The position numbers and the translations under genes were made by a program. The notes beneath the pieces are model-generated. The model had not been told where the DNA came from. It was given only the letters and a program-made list of their open reading frames with translations, and made no database searches. 64,000 bases of DNA from Saccharum officinarum (taxonomy: Eukaryota > Streptophyta > Magnoliopsida > Poales > Poaceae), in the NCBI GenBank assembly GCA_020631735.1, contig CM036170.1:68649737-68713736 (forward strand), in the 5' to 3' direction. Shown in pieces: positions 21,036-32,549 of this stretch. Position 1 is the stretch's first letter. Every line of letters begins with the position of its first letter.

Positions 21036-23517
21036 ATGGCTGGGGAAACAAAGGTCTGTGAATTCTGCTCCCAGTTTGCAGTTGTGTTTTGCGCCGTTGA
21101 TCAGGCTTACCTCTGTGCGTCCTGCGATGATCAGATTCATGGGAAGTATGTTGCTTCCCATCATTTGCATCGTAAGCCCGTTCAGGGTAGGATGGAGGAG
21201 TCCTCAGGGGGGAGGTCGAACTCTACTCTTGTGAGATGCTCGGGGGATACGATTTCTCAGACGGATAAGGACCTTGGAGAGAAGGGAGAGAAGGGGGCGA
21301 TTATTAGGGGAACTTTAGGAGCGCGTCAGCCTGAGGTTGGGATTATTTCAGGAGAGGCGTGGCCTGAGCTTAAGGGAGGAAGACGCCCGGACAAGGGCAA
21401 TAGGCGCCTTACTCTGGCCCCTGGAGCTCTGTTGTCTAGGCCGATTTCTTCTGGTTATCAGCCGTCCACGGAAGGGGGGAAGTGTCTCCAACGGATTCAA
21501 ATGGCTAAAGATATTAAACGCAGTTTGTTTTGTTCGTCTGTTGACTCTGAGCAATTCGATGCTCTTGATGAGTCCTGTTATCAATTGGAGGCTGCCCTTG
21601 ACAGAATGGAAAAGGTTTGTTGGGGGAGCGCCATAGACGAGGAACCCAGGGATAACTTGAGCTTAGGGAGGCGGGAGGTAGGTGACGAGTCTGGGGAAAA
21701 GAGGGGGATGATCGGTTTGACCACTCCTGGTTTCCGCGGGCCCAAAAACCTGGGCCGGGCTGGATTTGGATTCCGAAAGGGTGTATTACTTTGGAGGAAC
21801 ATTATCCAGCCCGTCTTGAGGACATCCACAAATTTGGGTATGCTGCCAGGAAAATTAGGGCTCATCCCAAGCCGCCACCCCTTACCAAATCCTTCGCTCA
21901 AGCTGTCTTTGAGAGGAAAGGAATGGCCAATAGAGAGAATCAGCGTCTCCAAGGGAAGCGGAGGCAGGAAGATTGGAGGTATGAGGATTGGATGGAGGAG
22001 GATGACCTCCTGGGAGGAGAATCACGTCAAAAACAGGATCTGAGGCTCCAGCTTCAGCGAGCCCCTAGAGAGGAAAGGGAGGCTACAAGGGGAGAAGAAC
22101 TGAAGATCCAGGTGTGTATGGTTCTCAGGGAGGACGTGATCAAGATCGTTTCCCAGGAAGAGGTTTTGTTCAAGGAGATCGTGAGCCAAATCGAGGCTAT
22201 GGAGGGAGGGGTTCCAATCAAGGGAGATTGGACAATCCCTGACCACAAGGCCAACAAGGGAGTTGGAATCAGGGACAACAAAGTGGCTGGAATCATCAAG
22301 GGAGGCAGCAGGGCCATGAGGCGTGGAAGGATGATCAGAAAGGGGGTTTCCAAAAGGAAGGTATGCGCCAAAAAAACCCTGTTGACATCAAATGCTATCG
22401 TTGCCTGCAATTGGGACACCAACAGTTTGAGTGTGATAATGATCCTGTATGCTATAAGTGTAAACAATCAGGTCACATGGGTGCTGAGTGTAAGGGTGGG
22501 GGTAACAAGAAGCTGAAAATGTATGGATTTGGTATCCCTGGTCAAGGCTTTTACTCCATTGATATTCCTGAGGTTGAGGTTAAATCATATCAAGCTACTG
22601 GCCTACTCACGATTATAGAAGGAGAGGCCACTGAAGAGAAGATTGATCAGGAACTTAAGCATCTTGTACAAAGTAACTGGGACTACAAAGTTAAGAAGAT
22701 GTTTCAACAGGAGTTCCTAGTTGTCTTTCCTGACAAGAATTCTCTGGATACTTTTGTAAAGTTAAAGTGCTTTGAGATGTCCTTATTTGGTCTGAAAGGC
22801 TCCTTGGAACGCGCCAATGTTGATCCTGAGACATCTTCTGTGCTTCAAACTGTGTGGATCAAGATTTCAAATGTTCCAGTTCCTGCCAGGGAGGTGGAGA
22901 TTATCAAGGAGATGGGGGCTCTGGTTGCTGAGCCGTTAGTGGTGGATGAGGTCAGTCTAATCAAACCTGGACCTGTGAGATTCCAAGGGAGATGCAGGAA
23001 TCCGGCGGCTATTGAGGGGGATCTGGAATTCTTTATCAATGGGAAGGGGGTTATGCTTGGTTTTGAGGTTGAAGGAAAGAAAGGGGGTTCTAAAAAAGGG
23101 GGAAAAGGGGTTCCTCCTGGTCCAGGGAATCCAGATGGGTCTTTTGACAAAGACAAAGACAGACCCTTCAGAGGGGATAACCCTAAGAAATCTTCTTCCA
23201 AATTTGATAGGTTTGGCAAGATAGATAATGAAAGGGAATCTAGTCGGGATGGATCTATGGAGGAACAAATGGAAGGTATTGATGAGGGAGATCTTGGTAC
23301 CCAAAAGAACAAGGAAGTCTTGGTTACCCCAATTGCTGCATTCCATCCAGATATTAGATTCGTCCAGGGAAATAGGATCTCCAATTTATCTGATGGTCAT
23401 AAATCTCAGATATCTCTGGATAATCAGGGGTCGAAAAAGACACATTTGGAGCAAGTGGCAGTCTCTGATGAGGGGCTTACGAAAGAGAACTCTATAGCTT
23501 CAGGTGATAATCAGTAA
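21036..23517 (+). CDS. LINE ORF1: B-box zinc finger, RGG/Gln-rich region, two CCHC knuckles, RRM-like domain (frame-broken)
   Basis: The start at 21036 has the context gccgccATGgc; an in-frame upstream ATG at 20976 is weaker. Residues about 5-45 form a plant-type B-box: CEFC, eight residues, CAVDQAYLC, ASCD, then DQIH and HHLH, giving the Cys/Asp/His ligand pattern. A polar linker follows. At the A run 21744-21748 the frame changes (GPKPGPGWIWIPK... continues as LEEHYPARLEDIHKFGYAARK and KSFAQAV). A second change lies near 22060-22090, leading into a Gly/Gln/Arg-rich stretch with a TGA at about 22240. Then come CYRCLQLGHQQFEC and CYKCKQSGHMGAEC, two CCHC knuckles, and a domain of about 170 residues resembling the RRM-like/DUF4283 part of plant ORF1p. 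The protein should bind LINE RNA. The B-box is the unusual part. Confidence 0.8.
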
Positions 23518-23550
23518 ATCTAGGTTTATAGAAGAGAGGGCTGTTATCTT

Positions 23551-24288
23551 ATGGACAAAAATAAATGGCCTAAGCTGACCCTTCCTGATAAAGCAGGTGA
23601 ATCAGATGCTACTGAGGGGCTAACCCAAGAGGAATCTCAAGTCACAAACACTTTTAAAAGGGCTGCTGAAGGGGCAACTGTTTTTGGTGGGGGTAATGTT
23701 CATACCAATTCTGATATTGATAATGAAGATATTATGGATTCTCAATCTGTTTTTAGCACTCTATCTGATTCTGAAAAGGAATATGTAGGGTGGCAGGTTT
23801 CTAAATCTAAGAAGCAAAGGAAATCTAACAAAAAACAGGTGGTCGTGGCTACAAGGACAAGCAACCGGGTGCTTAGGGATGGGATTCCCATCTCTATTAA
23901 AGCTGCTAACAGGGTGAAGGCTTTAAATGAAATCTCAGGTAAACCTTCCTACAACCCTTTTACTGTATTAAATAATACTTCTAATGCTGATCTACAAAAG
24001 GTTGTTAAGGACTTAGATATAGAGGTAGTAGACATGGATGAACAATTAGATACTTTTAGAGCAGAAGAAGTTGTTAGGGCTGCTATTGCTGAGGCCAACT
24101 ACAAATGTTTCTTGGAGAAACAAAATAGCAAAAGTGTGTCCCAGGAGGAGGGCCAATTAGGAGATTTGTCCCTGGATGTGATTAATAATTCTCACAGGGA
24201 TGTGCAATTATCTACTCTCAGGGGCGAGAGTGAGTGCACAGGGGAGGTATCTCTTGAGGGGGTTTCTGCTATCCAAAATCCACAATGA
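23551..24288 (+). CDS. LINE ORF1 C-terminal extension or separate frame
   Basis: This frame continues in phase with the preceding ORF1 segment after two stops (TAA 23515-23517 and TAG 23521-23523). It encodes 245 Ser/Asp/Glu-rich residues with a basic patch (SKSKKQRKSNKKQ). I recognise no domain. Its stop TGA (24286-24288) overlaps the ATG of ORF2 (24285-24287) as ATGA. Either ORF1 was one longer protein that has gained stops, or this is a linker region. Confidence 0.55.
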   Translation: MDKNKWPKLTLPDKAGESDATEGLTQEESQVTNTFKRAAEGATVFGGGNVHTNSDIDNEDIMDSQSVFSTLSDSEKEYVGWQVSKSKKQRKSNKKQVVVATRTSNRVLRDGIPISIKAANRVKALNEISGKPSYNPFTVLNNTSNADLQKVVKDLDIEVVDMDEQLDTFRAEEVVRAAIAEANYKCFLEKQNSKSVSQEEGQLGDLSLDVINNSHRDVQLSTLRGESECTGEVSLEGVSAIQNPQ

Positions 24289-27200
24289 GAATCTTTTTTG
24301 AAATGTTAGAGGCCTTAGGAAAGCTCGCAGAAGGAAGTTGGTAAAAGACCATATTCTGCTTGAGGAGCTAGATGTTGTTGCTTTACAGGAAACCATCAAA
24401 CAAGACTTTGAAGACTGGGAGCTTAGGGAAATGGCAGGTAACAAAGATTTTTGCTGGAAATGGTCTCCAGCTCGAGGGCACTCAGGGGGACTGCTTTTGG
24501 GCATTAAGAATGATGTTTTTGAAATTGAGCATGAGGAGTCAGCTACTTATTTTTTGGCTGTTCAAATTAGAAATAGGGTCTCAAATTTTAGGTTCTGGGT
24601 GGTAAATGTTTATGGGTCTGCTCAGCATGAGAATGCTGGAGATTTCATACAGGAGTTGTCTGAGTTTTGTGACAAAGGAAATCTTCCCATTCTGTTGGGG
24701 GGTGATTTCAATCTGATCAGGAATGATAAAGAAAGGAATATTGGTCATGGGGATAGAAAACTGATGGAGATGTTTAATGATTTCATTGGGCAGTTTAGGC
24801 TAAGAGAACTTTTCATCTCAGGGGCTAAGTTCACCTGGTCAAATAAACAACTTCACCCTATTTTGGTCAAATTAGATAGGATTCTAGTCACAGATAACTG
24901 GGAGGACAAGTTTCCTAAATGCTATGCTTGGTCTAAAGCCAGGGTTGGTTCAGATCATTGTCCACTTATTTTGGACTCTGGAGAACAGGGGAACTCCAGG
25001 CCAAGATATTTTTTCTTCCAAGAACAATGGCTGCATAATGAGGGGTTCTATAAGCTTGTTTCTGATAAATGGAGAGAGGTCAGGACAAGTTTTAATCAGC
25101 AATCTTATTCTTTGGATATATGGCATGGGTGTCTACAAGCACTGAGAAAGTTCTTAAAAGGGTGGAATTTGAATTTACTGGGTTCACAAAGGATGGTTAA
25201 AACAATGGTCACTAAGAGGATTCAAGAGATTGACAATTTTGCTGAATCTAGAATTTTAGACATCACAGAATGGGAGGAGAGGATTGATCTGGAGAAGCAG
25301 CTGGAGGAGATAGAAAAACTAGAAGAACTTTACTGGAAACAAAGAGTTGGAGATAATTGGATCCTGAAAGGGGAGGCGAATACTAAATTTTTTCATCAAT
25401 TTGCGAATGGCAGAAGAAGAAAGAATAATATTTCATATTTGGAAACTAAGGATGGTGAAGTTAGGGGACAAAAGGATATATCTGCTCATGTTGTGCATTT
25501 CTACAAAAACTTGTTTGGTAACAATGAAACATGCTCTTTGAAACTTGGGGAAAATTTTTGGCCAGCTAGTTTTACTCTTGAGGATGTTGACAAAGTTGCT
25601 CTAACTAGGGCCTTTGATTTAGCGGAGATCAAGTCTGTCCTGTTTGACATGAAAGATAGCTCGGCCCCGGGCCCAGATGGATTTGGGGCCAAATTCTACA
25701 AAACCTTCTGGGAGGTAATCAAAGGAGATGTTTTTGCTATGTTCCAGGATTTTTCTGTTGGTTCCTTGGATATTAAAAGACTTAACTACGGTGTGATTAC
25801 CTTAGTCCCAAAAACGAAAGAAGCAAATATTGTTAAACAATTTAGGCCGATTTGTCTTCTTAATGTGGGTTATAAGTGGTTCACTAAGGTACTCACCAAC
25901 AGGCTTGTCCCTATTGCCCAGAAATGCATTGGGAAGAATCAAACTGGCTTTATAAAAGGGAGGAATATCCTGGATGGGGTGGTGGTGCTTCATGAAGTGG
26001 TGCATGAAATGAGGAAATCTAAAAGAAAAGGCTTAATTATGAAGATTGATTTTGAGAAAGCGTATGATCGTGTGAGGTGGGACTTTCTGGAAAAAAAACT
26101 ATGATTGGGCGAGGTTTTCCGCCTCAGTGGATCAAGTGGGTTATGGACACTGTTAAGGGAGGAAGGGTGTGTGTGAATGTGAATGGGGAAAGGAGTCCTT
26201 ACTTCAGGACCTTTAGAGGGTTACGCCAGGGGGATCCCCTTTCTCCCCTTCTTTTCAATATTATTGCTGATGCACTGGGGGTGATGATGGATAAAGCTGT
26301 GCATAAGAATCATATAAAAGGGGTCTTGGATGATCTTATCCCTGGGGGGATTTCTCACATACAGTATGCAGATGATACTGTCCTAATGATAGATGGCTCT
26401 GAACAATCTATAACTAATCTAAAATTGATTCTGTATTGTTTCGAATGGTTATCGGGGTTGAAAATAAACTTCCATAAAAGTGAAGTTTTTGCTTTTGGGG
26501 TCTCTCAAAATGAAAAAGAACTCTGGGCTAATAGATTGAATTGTGCTCTAGGGGAGCTTCCTATGAAATACCTGGGAATTCCTATAAGTGATTCACACAT
26601 TAACATAACTGGCTTCAGTTACATTGTCCAGAAAATCTTTAAGAGGTTGGATCCGTGGAAAGGGAAGCATTTGACCTCTGGAGGAAAGCATATTTTGACT
26701 AATTCATGTTTGAGTAGCATTCCTATCTACTGTATGGGGTTTTATTATTTGCAGGATGGGGTTCATAGTCAAATGAATAGTATTAGAGCAAAGTTTCTCT
26801 GGGAAGGGGCTGATGGTAAGTTCAGATATCATATGGCGAAATGGGAAATGGTAACCAGGCCCAAGGATCAGGGGGGTTTGGGCATCATTAACACAAGAAT
26901 TATGAATGACTGCTTGTTGGTTAAGTGGATATGGAAGATTTTCCAAAACCCAGAGGAATTATGGTTTAAATTGGTGAAAGCCAAGTATATGTCTGAGGGG
27001 AGTTTTTTTATTCCAATATAAAAGGGAGTTCCCAATTTTGGCAAGGGCTTCATAAAGTCAAACATCTTTTCAAATGGGGGCTATTTTTAGGATTGGAAAT
27101 GGGCTTCATTGTAAATTCTGGACCGATTGTTGGCTACATGACGTTCCTTTATGTATCTCTTATAATAATCTGTTTAAAATGGTGGAAGATCCAAACTGTG

Positions 27201-27958
27201 CTATTGCAGACTGCATAACTGATAATCAATGGTGGGTGGAGTTTAGGAGATCCTTATCAGCTTCTGAATATAATACTTGGTCAGAACTTTTGGGTGATTT
27301 ACAAACTGTAGTGCTTACTTCTGCCCCCGATACTGTTATTTGGGCTCTGGAAAGTAATAAGAATTTTTCAACCAAATCTCTGTACCGGTTTTTAACTGAT
27401 AGGGGGATAGCCAGTAAGATGGCTGGCTTTATCTGGAAGGCTAAATTGCCTTTGAAAATTAGAGTCTTCTTATGGCAAATTTTTAACAAGTTGCAGGTGG
27501 CTCAAAGCCTTATTAAAAGGGGTTGGAAAGGAAGTAAGGATTGTTGCTTATGTGGGAAAACCGAATCTGTGGAACATATCTTCTTTAAATGTCATATTGC
27601 TAAATTTGTTTGGAGCATAATTGGGGAAGTGTTCCGTATCAGTGTTCCCAGATCTCTGGATGATCTCAGCCTCTGGATTCAGGGCAAGGGGCCCTTCCCT
27701 AGTCGAATGATCATGTTCATGTTTGCAGGGTTCGCATGGGCTATCTGGACGACAAGGAACAAGATGGCGATAGAGAAAAAGTTTCCAAAAGCCCCTACTG
27801 ATGTCATCTATTGTGCTATATCTATTCTACAGAAGTGGAGGCTACTGCTGAAGGAGGGGGGCAAGAAGTTCTTTGATCAAGCCAAGGATGATATCATGAA
27901 GTGGATAAAGGGTTTCCAGCCGAGCAAATATTCAATGTCAGACATCTTTGAGATTTAG
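24285..27958 (+). CDS. LINE ORF2: endonuclease, reverse transcriptase, zinc-binding C-terminus (frame-broken)
   Basis: Expected start is ATG 24285. The N-terminal apurinic-like endonuclease shows NVRGLRKARR, VALQET, GDFNLIRN and a GSDHCPL motif. The reverse transcriptase has APGPDGFGAKFYK, PICLLNVGYKWFTKVL, DFEKAYDRVRWDFL, LRQGDPLSPLLFN and the catalytic YADDTVL. The end has the plant-LINE zinc-binding region (CCLCGKTESVEHIFFKC). Four lesions are visible: one T short in the run at 24294-24299, a TGA in place of the conserved Trp of the WNVRG motif (24299-24301), an A-run indel at 26091-26098 and one T short at 27003-27009. The rest is open over more than 3.6 kb. The enzyme would nick target DNA and prime reverse transcription. 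Confidence 0.9.
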
Positions 27959-28183
27959 TCTGTGTAATAGGGCCTTGCTTTCTGTCGTTCACGTTTGGTA
28001 GCTGGTACCCCTTTCAAAGTTCTGTACTGTAGCTGGTAACCCCAGCATATACCTGTTTTTGCTTTCTATAAAAGCAGAGGTTAAACTCGGTTAAAAAAAT
28101 GGAGTGATCGTTCACATAATAGTGGTACTGTCACTGTTGCCTGTTGGTCGCGTCAGCTGAAGTGCTGAACCACACAGTGTTTA

Positions 28184-28414
28184 AGACACCTGCAGTGGCT
28201 GACTCGTAAGTTAGCTCTTAGCATTTTTTTTTATTTTTTAATAGAAGGGAGAGAAAAGCTAGCTCTAGATCAAGAGCTAGGCTCATACACATATTCTAAG
28301 ATCATGTGAGGATGTTATGTGGGCCTAATCATTATATGAGCCATTGCTAAGAGTTAACACTATTAGAGAGATTGGCTTAGAGCCAGTAATTGACTTATAC
28401 CATTGCAGATGTCC
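28184..28414. mobile_element. Tourist-like MITE (family D)
   Basis: The ends are agacacctgcagtgg and ccattgcagatgtcc in inverted orientation, with TTA at 28181-28183 and 28415-28417. It lies 70 bp after the LINE. It has no coding capacity. Confidence 0.8.
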
Positions 28415-28647
28415 TTACCAGTTCTTCGTCTTCTACAGTCGCACTGAACGCTACCAATTGACGTCCACAGTGAATTAACGGGCGCGTACAATTCTAGTGC
28501 TATGGACAGACATGCATGGGCTATTTTCGGTCTATGGCGACAGGATCGTCGACGAATGGACGGTCAACAGGCGACAGCTGAAGGAAGCAGATGCATGCAG
28601 CATGCTGCTGGGACTAGCCTAGCAGGAAGCGCAGGCTGTGGCTGATA

Positions 28648-28972
28648 GGGCCTTGTTTAGTTTCTTCTCTAAAAAGTTTATACTCTATCTCATGAAATAT
28701 TTAAACACATGTATGAAGTATTAATATAGACTAAAAAATAACTAATTGTACATACTGCGACTACTTTGTGAGACGGATCTTTTAAGTCTAATTAGTTCAT
28801 GATTTGAAATAAAGCACTACAGTAACACATGTGCTAATGATAGATTAATTATGCTTAATAAATTCGTCTTAAGGTTTACTAACGGATTCTATAATTTATT
28901 TTTTTATTAGTATCTGAATACCCCATACAACACCTCCTATAACACTCGATGTGATACCATGGTTTAAACCCT
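28648..28972. mobile_element. Tourist-like MITE (family A, longer form)
   Basis: It starts gggccttgtttagtttc and contains ttgtgagacggatcttttaagtctaattag and the mirror block attaattatgcttaataaattcgtctt. The right end (about gtttaaaccct) is degenerate, so the border is approximate. Confidence 0.65.
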
Positions 28973-29027
28973 AGGTGTTTGCCGGCCGGGCGCCGGATCG
29001 ATGTGGTACCCAAAACTTTAAACCATA

Positions 29028-29300
29028 GGCCTTGTTTACTTTCTAAATTTTCTCCCAAATTTCACTATACAAAAAGAAGATTCTCCATCACATTAAAATG
29101 CCGACACATATATGAAGTACTACACGTAGATGAAATCAAAAACTAATTACACAATTTTGTTGTACTTTGCGAGACGAACAATTCAAACCTAATTAATCAA
29201 TGTTTAGACAATTATTACCAAATAAAAACAAAATTACTACAGTGTCGAAACACTGTTTATGGCCCGAAATCAGACCCGAATTCGGGCATCTAAACACGCC
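29028..29300. mobile_element. Tourist-like MITE (family A)
   Basis: It starts ggccttgtttactttct and ends near catctaaacacgcc. The middle has acaattttgttgtactttgcgagacgaac, matching the copies at 13.9-14.5 kb. Confidence 0.65.
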
Positions 29301-29574
29301 CCTAGGTGTCTGCCGGCTGGCCGCCGGGGGCCGAGCGTCGGCTGGCAGCTAGGCTGCCGCTCCCTCTCTTCGATGCATGTACTATTACAGCAGAGCAGGG
29401 CAAGTACCAACAAATCCTCATCGCTGTTGCCCATCGCCTGCTGTATTGGGTGGCGCGCACGCGAGTACTGTACCGTGGCTTGCCTTTCCTTCTCTCAAGA
29501 TTTTTGACTTTTAGGGGACTGCGTCTTATTTCATTTCTTTTAATGGGCCTATTCGCTTCGCTAAAAAATTGTCC

Positions 29575-31215
29575 TGCTAGCGCCCGGACGTCCGGATCCG
29601 GGCGCTAGCGCCGGTCGCCGCAGCGAGTAGTACCAGCCCCGCACCCCACGGAAAAAGAAGAAGAAAAAAGAACGCGACCCCGCCCCCCGCTCCGCACGGA
29701 CGCGACCCCCTCCCCCGCCCCGTTCCCGCACGGAGAATAAATGCGACCCCGCCCCCCGCCCCGCACGGACGCGACCCCCTGCCCTGTCCCCGCACGGAGA
29801 AATGCGACCCCCCGCGCGCACAGGTCTACCCCCGCCCCCAAACTCACCGATCCCCAGCACCTCCACCCCCCGCCACCAGCTCACCACCATAGTCCACCCC
29901 CCGCTGCAACAAAGGAAAAATGCTATTGCAACAACGAAGGACACCATAATGCAACAAAACGAAACAAAACTGGTGAAACAAACGAAAAAAGCTATTAAAA
30001 CATCGAAAAACAACTAATGCAACAAAACAAAAAAAAATACGAACTGCAACACCAAAAAAGTCTAATGCAACATTCAAACACATCCACTGCAACAGCGAGG
30101 TGAAACTACTACAACAAGGGAGAAAAAGATATTGCAACAAAACAGAAGCGCTGCTAATGAAACAATGCAGAGGAGCTGCTGAAACTTCCAAAAAAATAGT
30201 AATGCATACATGTTGAAACAAAGTGACTTACTCGTTGAAACAACAAATCAAAATAACTGAAACAAACATAACAAAACTACTGCAACATCCGGGAAAGTGC
30301 TAATGCATATTTATGCAACAACAATCCAAAGCTACTGCAACATACTGCAATGCAAGAATGAAACATTAGCAAGAAACTAGTGAAACAAAAAGAAGAAAAA
30401 GCTTGTGCAATAGCAAAAAGACACTACTGCAACAACATAAACAGGCTTGGTGCAACAAAAAATCGCCACAAACTCTAGCCCCACCGCTGCGTCTCAGATC
30501 CAATGGAGGAGTGAAGGAGCAGGAGGAGAAAAGCCAGATCCAGAGGAGGAGGAGGCAGGAGACCTCAGATCCAGAGGATAACGGGGGAGGAGGAGGGGAT
30601 GGCTGCAACATCAGAGAATCATGCAAAAAGCATTTTCACATCATCTGTTGCATGTAGATCTGAATCGCCACAAACCCTAGCCACCATGAAAACCATAGAT
30701 CCAGAGAGGGGAGGGAGGAGGAGGAACAGGAAGAGGAGGGGGAGTAAGAGGAGGGAACGGATCGAGAATCAGAGGGGGAGGAGGAGGAGTGGTGCCTCAG
30801 ATCTAGATCCCTCCCTACCTACCTCGTCGGAGCTCATGGAGCTAGCGGCGCGTGAGGGCGAGAGCACCAAGGAGGGAGGGGGAGGTGCGTGGGCTCACCG
30901 GATGCTGCCGCCGTCGCCCCCAACTCCGGTGGCGAGGAGGGCGTGCATGTCGCAGCGGTGGGGAGGAAGAGGGGGAAGGAGGGGAGGGGAGGGAGGAAGG
31001 GAGGGGGAGGGGAGGGAGCATCAGATGCGCGCGGGGGGAGGAGCGCGCCAGCGCGGCGCTGGACGAGCGCACGCGGGGTGAGCGACGGAGACGAAGAGAA
31101 GAGAGAAGGCGGAATGGATAATGCGGGGAGGAGGCGAGCGAGTCTGCGAGTGGAGGCAGGGAAGAGGCGAGCGAGTGAAGGCGGGGCGTCCGGCGCGGGT
31201 CGGACGCCCTGTATG
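29575..31215. mobile_element. Probable Mutator-like non-autonomous element with a TGCAACA-rich interior
   Basis: The left end is gctagcgcccggacgtccgg and the right end has gcgtccggcgcgggtcggacgccc, similar GC-rich palindromic termini, though not a clean inverted repeat. After the left end a unit of about 65 bp rich in gcgaccccgcccccc is present twice (29675-29800). From 29905 to 30455 the motif tgcaaca or tgaaaca recurs every 15-40 bases. The right third is purine-rich and GC-rich. Reading frames here are compositional. The classification is an inference from similar repeats known in grasses; no target duplication was found. Confidence 0.45.
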
Positions 31216-31379
31216 TATCATTACCGTTATTGAAAAGTACTATTTAATTTGTTAGGAGAGAAAATACTATGCCATTCATCACACTGTGCTGCATTAATTC
31301 TCTTCGACTATTGCGTGGACAAAGAAAAAGTCCCTATTTTCTTTGGCTTGAGCAGTTCTCATCATGTCAACAAATCTAT

Positions 31380-31624
31380 CATCCTCACAGAGAGTGTCAT
31401 TTTCATCATTTTCTAAAAAAATGAATATTTTCAACTTTAACTAAATATATAAGAAAATATTAATTTTTAGAGTATAATTAATATTATTAGATAAATCATT
31501 GAATATATTTTTATAATAAAATTATTTGAGAGACTAATGTTGTTATTGCAAATCTTAGTCAAATTTAGAAAAAAAAATTGATCGATATAGATCTCGTAGC
31601 GATATCTTTAGACGGAGGAAGTAT
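31380..31624. mobile_element. Stowaway-like MITE remnant
   Basis: The right end, cgatatctttagacggaggaagta, matches the common grass Stowaway terminus. The AT-rich sequence before it fits, but the left end is not clear. Confidence 0.4.
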
Positions 31625-31855
31625 TACTGGTAGAAGCAGAGACAACACATATAGCAACTGTACATCTGTGGCACCCCTGTCTGCTTTGATACTAACAAAC
31701 ACTGACGTGCGTGGACTGTCGCGTAACATTTATTTATTTTATGAAACGGTTCAACAAAACAACTTTAGCTCTACTAATTGAGCTGTTTGTGGAGTTAAAA
31801 CTAAAATGGCTTCACCAGTAAAATAGAACGGTACCAAATAAGGCCTAATTAGCTA

Positions 31856-31996
31856 CTCCTTTCATTCTAAATTATAACATTTTGATTTTTTAGTGCATAC
31901 TACCTTTTGCTATACATTTATATACATTGTGTCTAAATACAGAGAAAAACAATGTAGGTAAAGTCAAAATTATTTTATAATCTGGAATGGAAGCAG
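31856..31996. mobile_element. Stowaway-like MITE
   Basis: It starts ctcctttcattctaaattataa after a TA and ends ttataatctggaatggaagcag, an imperfect inverted repeat of the ctcc(c/t)t...ttataa type. At 141 bp it has no coding capacity. Confidence 0.65.
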
Positions 31997-32549
31997 CATG
32001 AGCTAACTTTTTTTTTGAAACCATCATGAGCTAACTATCAGCGGTTAATGGTTGAAACATAATCTAGAGAAGATGTCAAAACAGAACCGTCAAACGGAGG
32101 CGGACGGAAGCAGCAGCACATGGAGAAAATCCCAGCGCCAGAGCTACGGCGGCGGTACACGCCCGCCTGTTCCGGCAAAAACGTGCGGACGCACGATAAA
32201 AATCCCAGCTTTTCCTGCTCTTTTTAATCTCCCCCCGCCCCTACCCTCGGCGCCGGCCGCGAGCGAAACCAACGACGCCACCCAAACCGGCAAATCGCCT
32301 CCTCCCCTCCCTCCCGTACCGCGGGCCTTTCGCCGCTCGCCTGAGGCCTGACTCGTTCGCGTTCCCACTCCACGCCGACTTAACCGGGCGCGCCGTATCC
32401 TGTGGGCGGCAGCCTGCGCCTTTCGGGTCGCTTCCGCGCGCGCTGGGGGTGGAGGCTGAGGGGAGGGTCCGGGCGCCTTTTCTCGCGTGTTCCGCCGAGG
32501 GTTGGGCTGAGGCCTGAGGGAGGAGAGGAGAGGTCCGCAGCGGCCGTCC

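Larger units (their letters stand above)
20890..28096 (+). mobile_element. L1-type LINE, nearly full length
   Basis: The element is bounded by a target duplication containing atggagtgatcgttc (20873-20889 and 28097-28113, 17 bp counting shared A bases) and ends in a short poly(A). It has a 146-bp leader, an ORF1 region (21036-23517), a further frame to 24288 and an ORF2 region (24285-27958). This is the usual plant L1 order: nucleic-acid binding protein, then endonuclease plus reverse transcriptase. At about 7.2 kb it is full length. Its frames are interrupted at several places, mostly homopolymers, so the copy is inactive as written. Confidence 0.93.

Noticed and set aside
22845..23384. Minus-strand Ser/Pro-rich protein
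   Set aside because: It is antisense to the LINE ORF1 RRM-like region, which explains the open frame.
29561..31233. Gly/Arg-rich proteins on either strand
   Set aside because: Overlapping frames in purine-rich, GC-rich repeats of a transposon-like region; no conserved motif.
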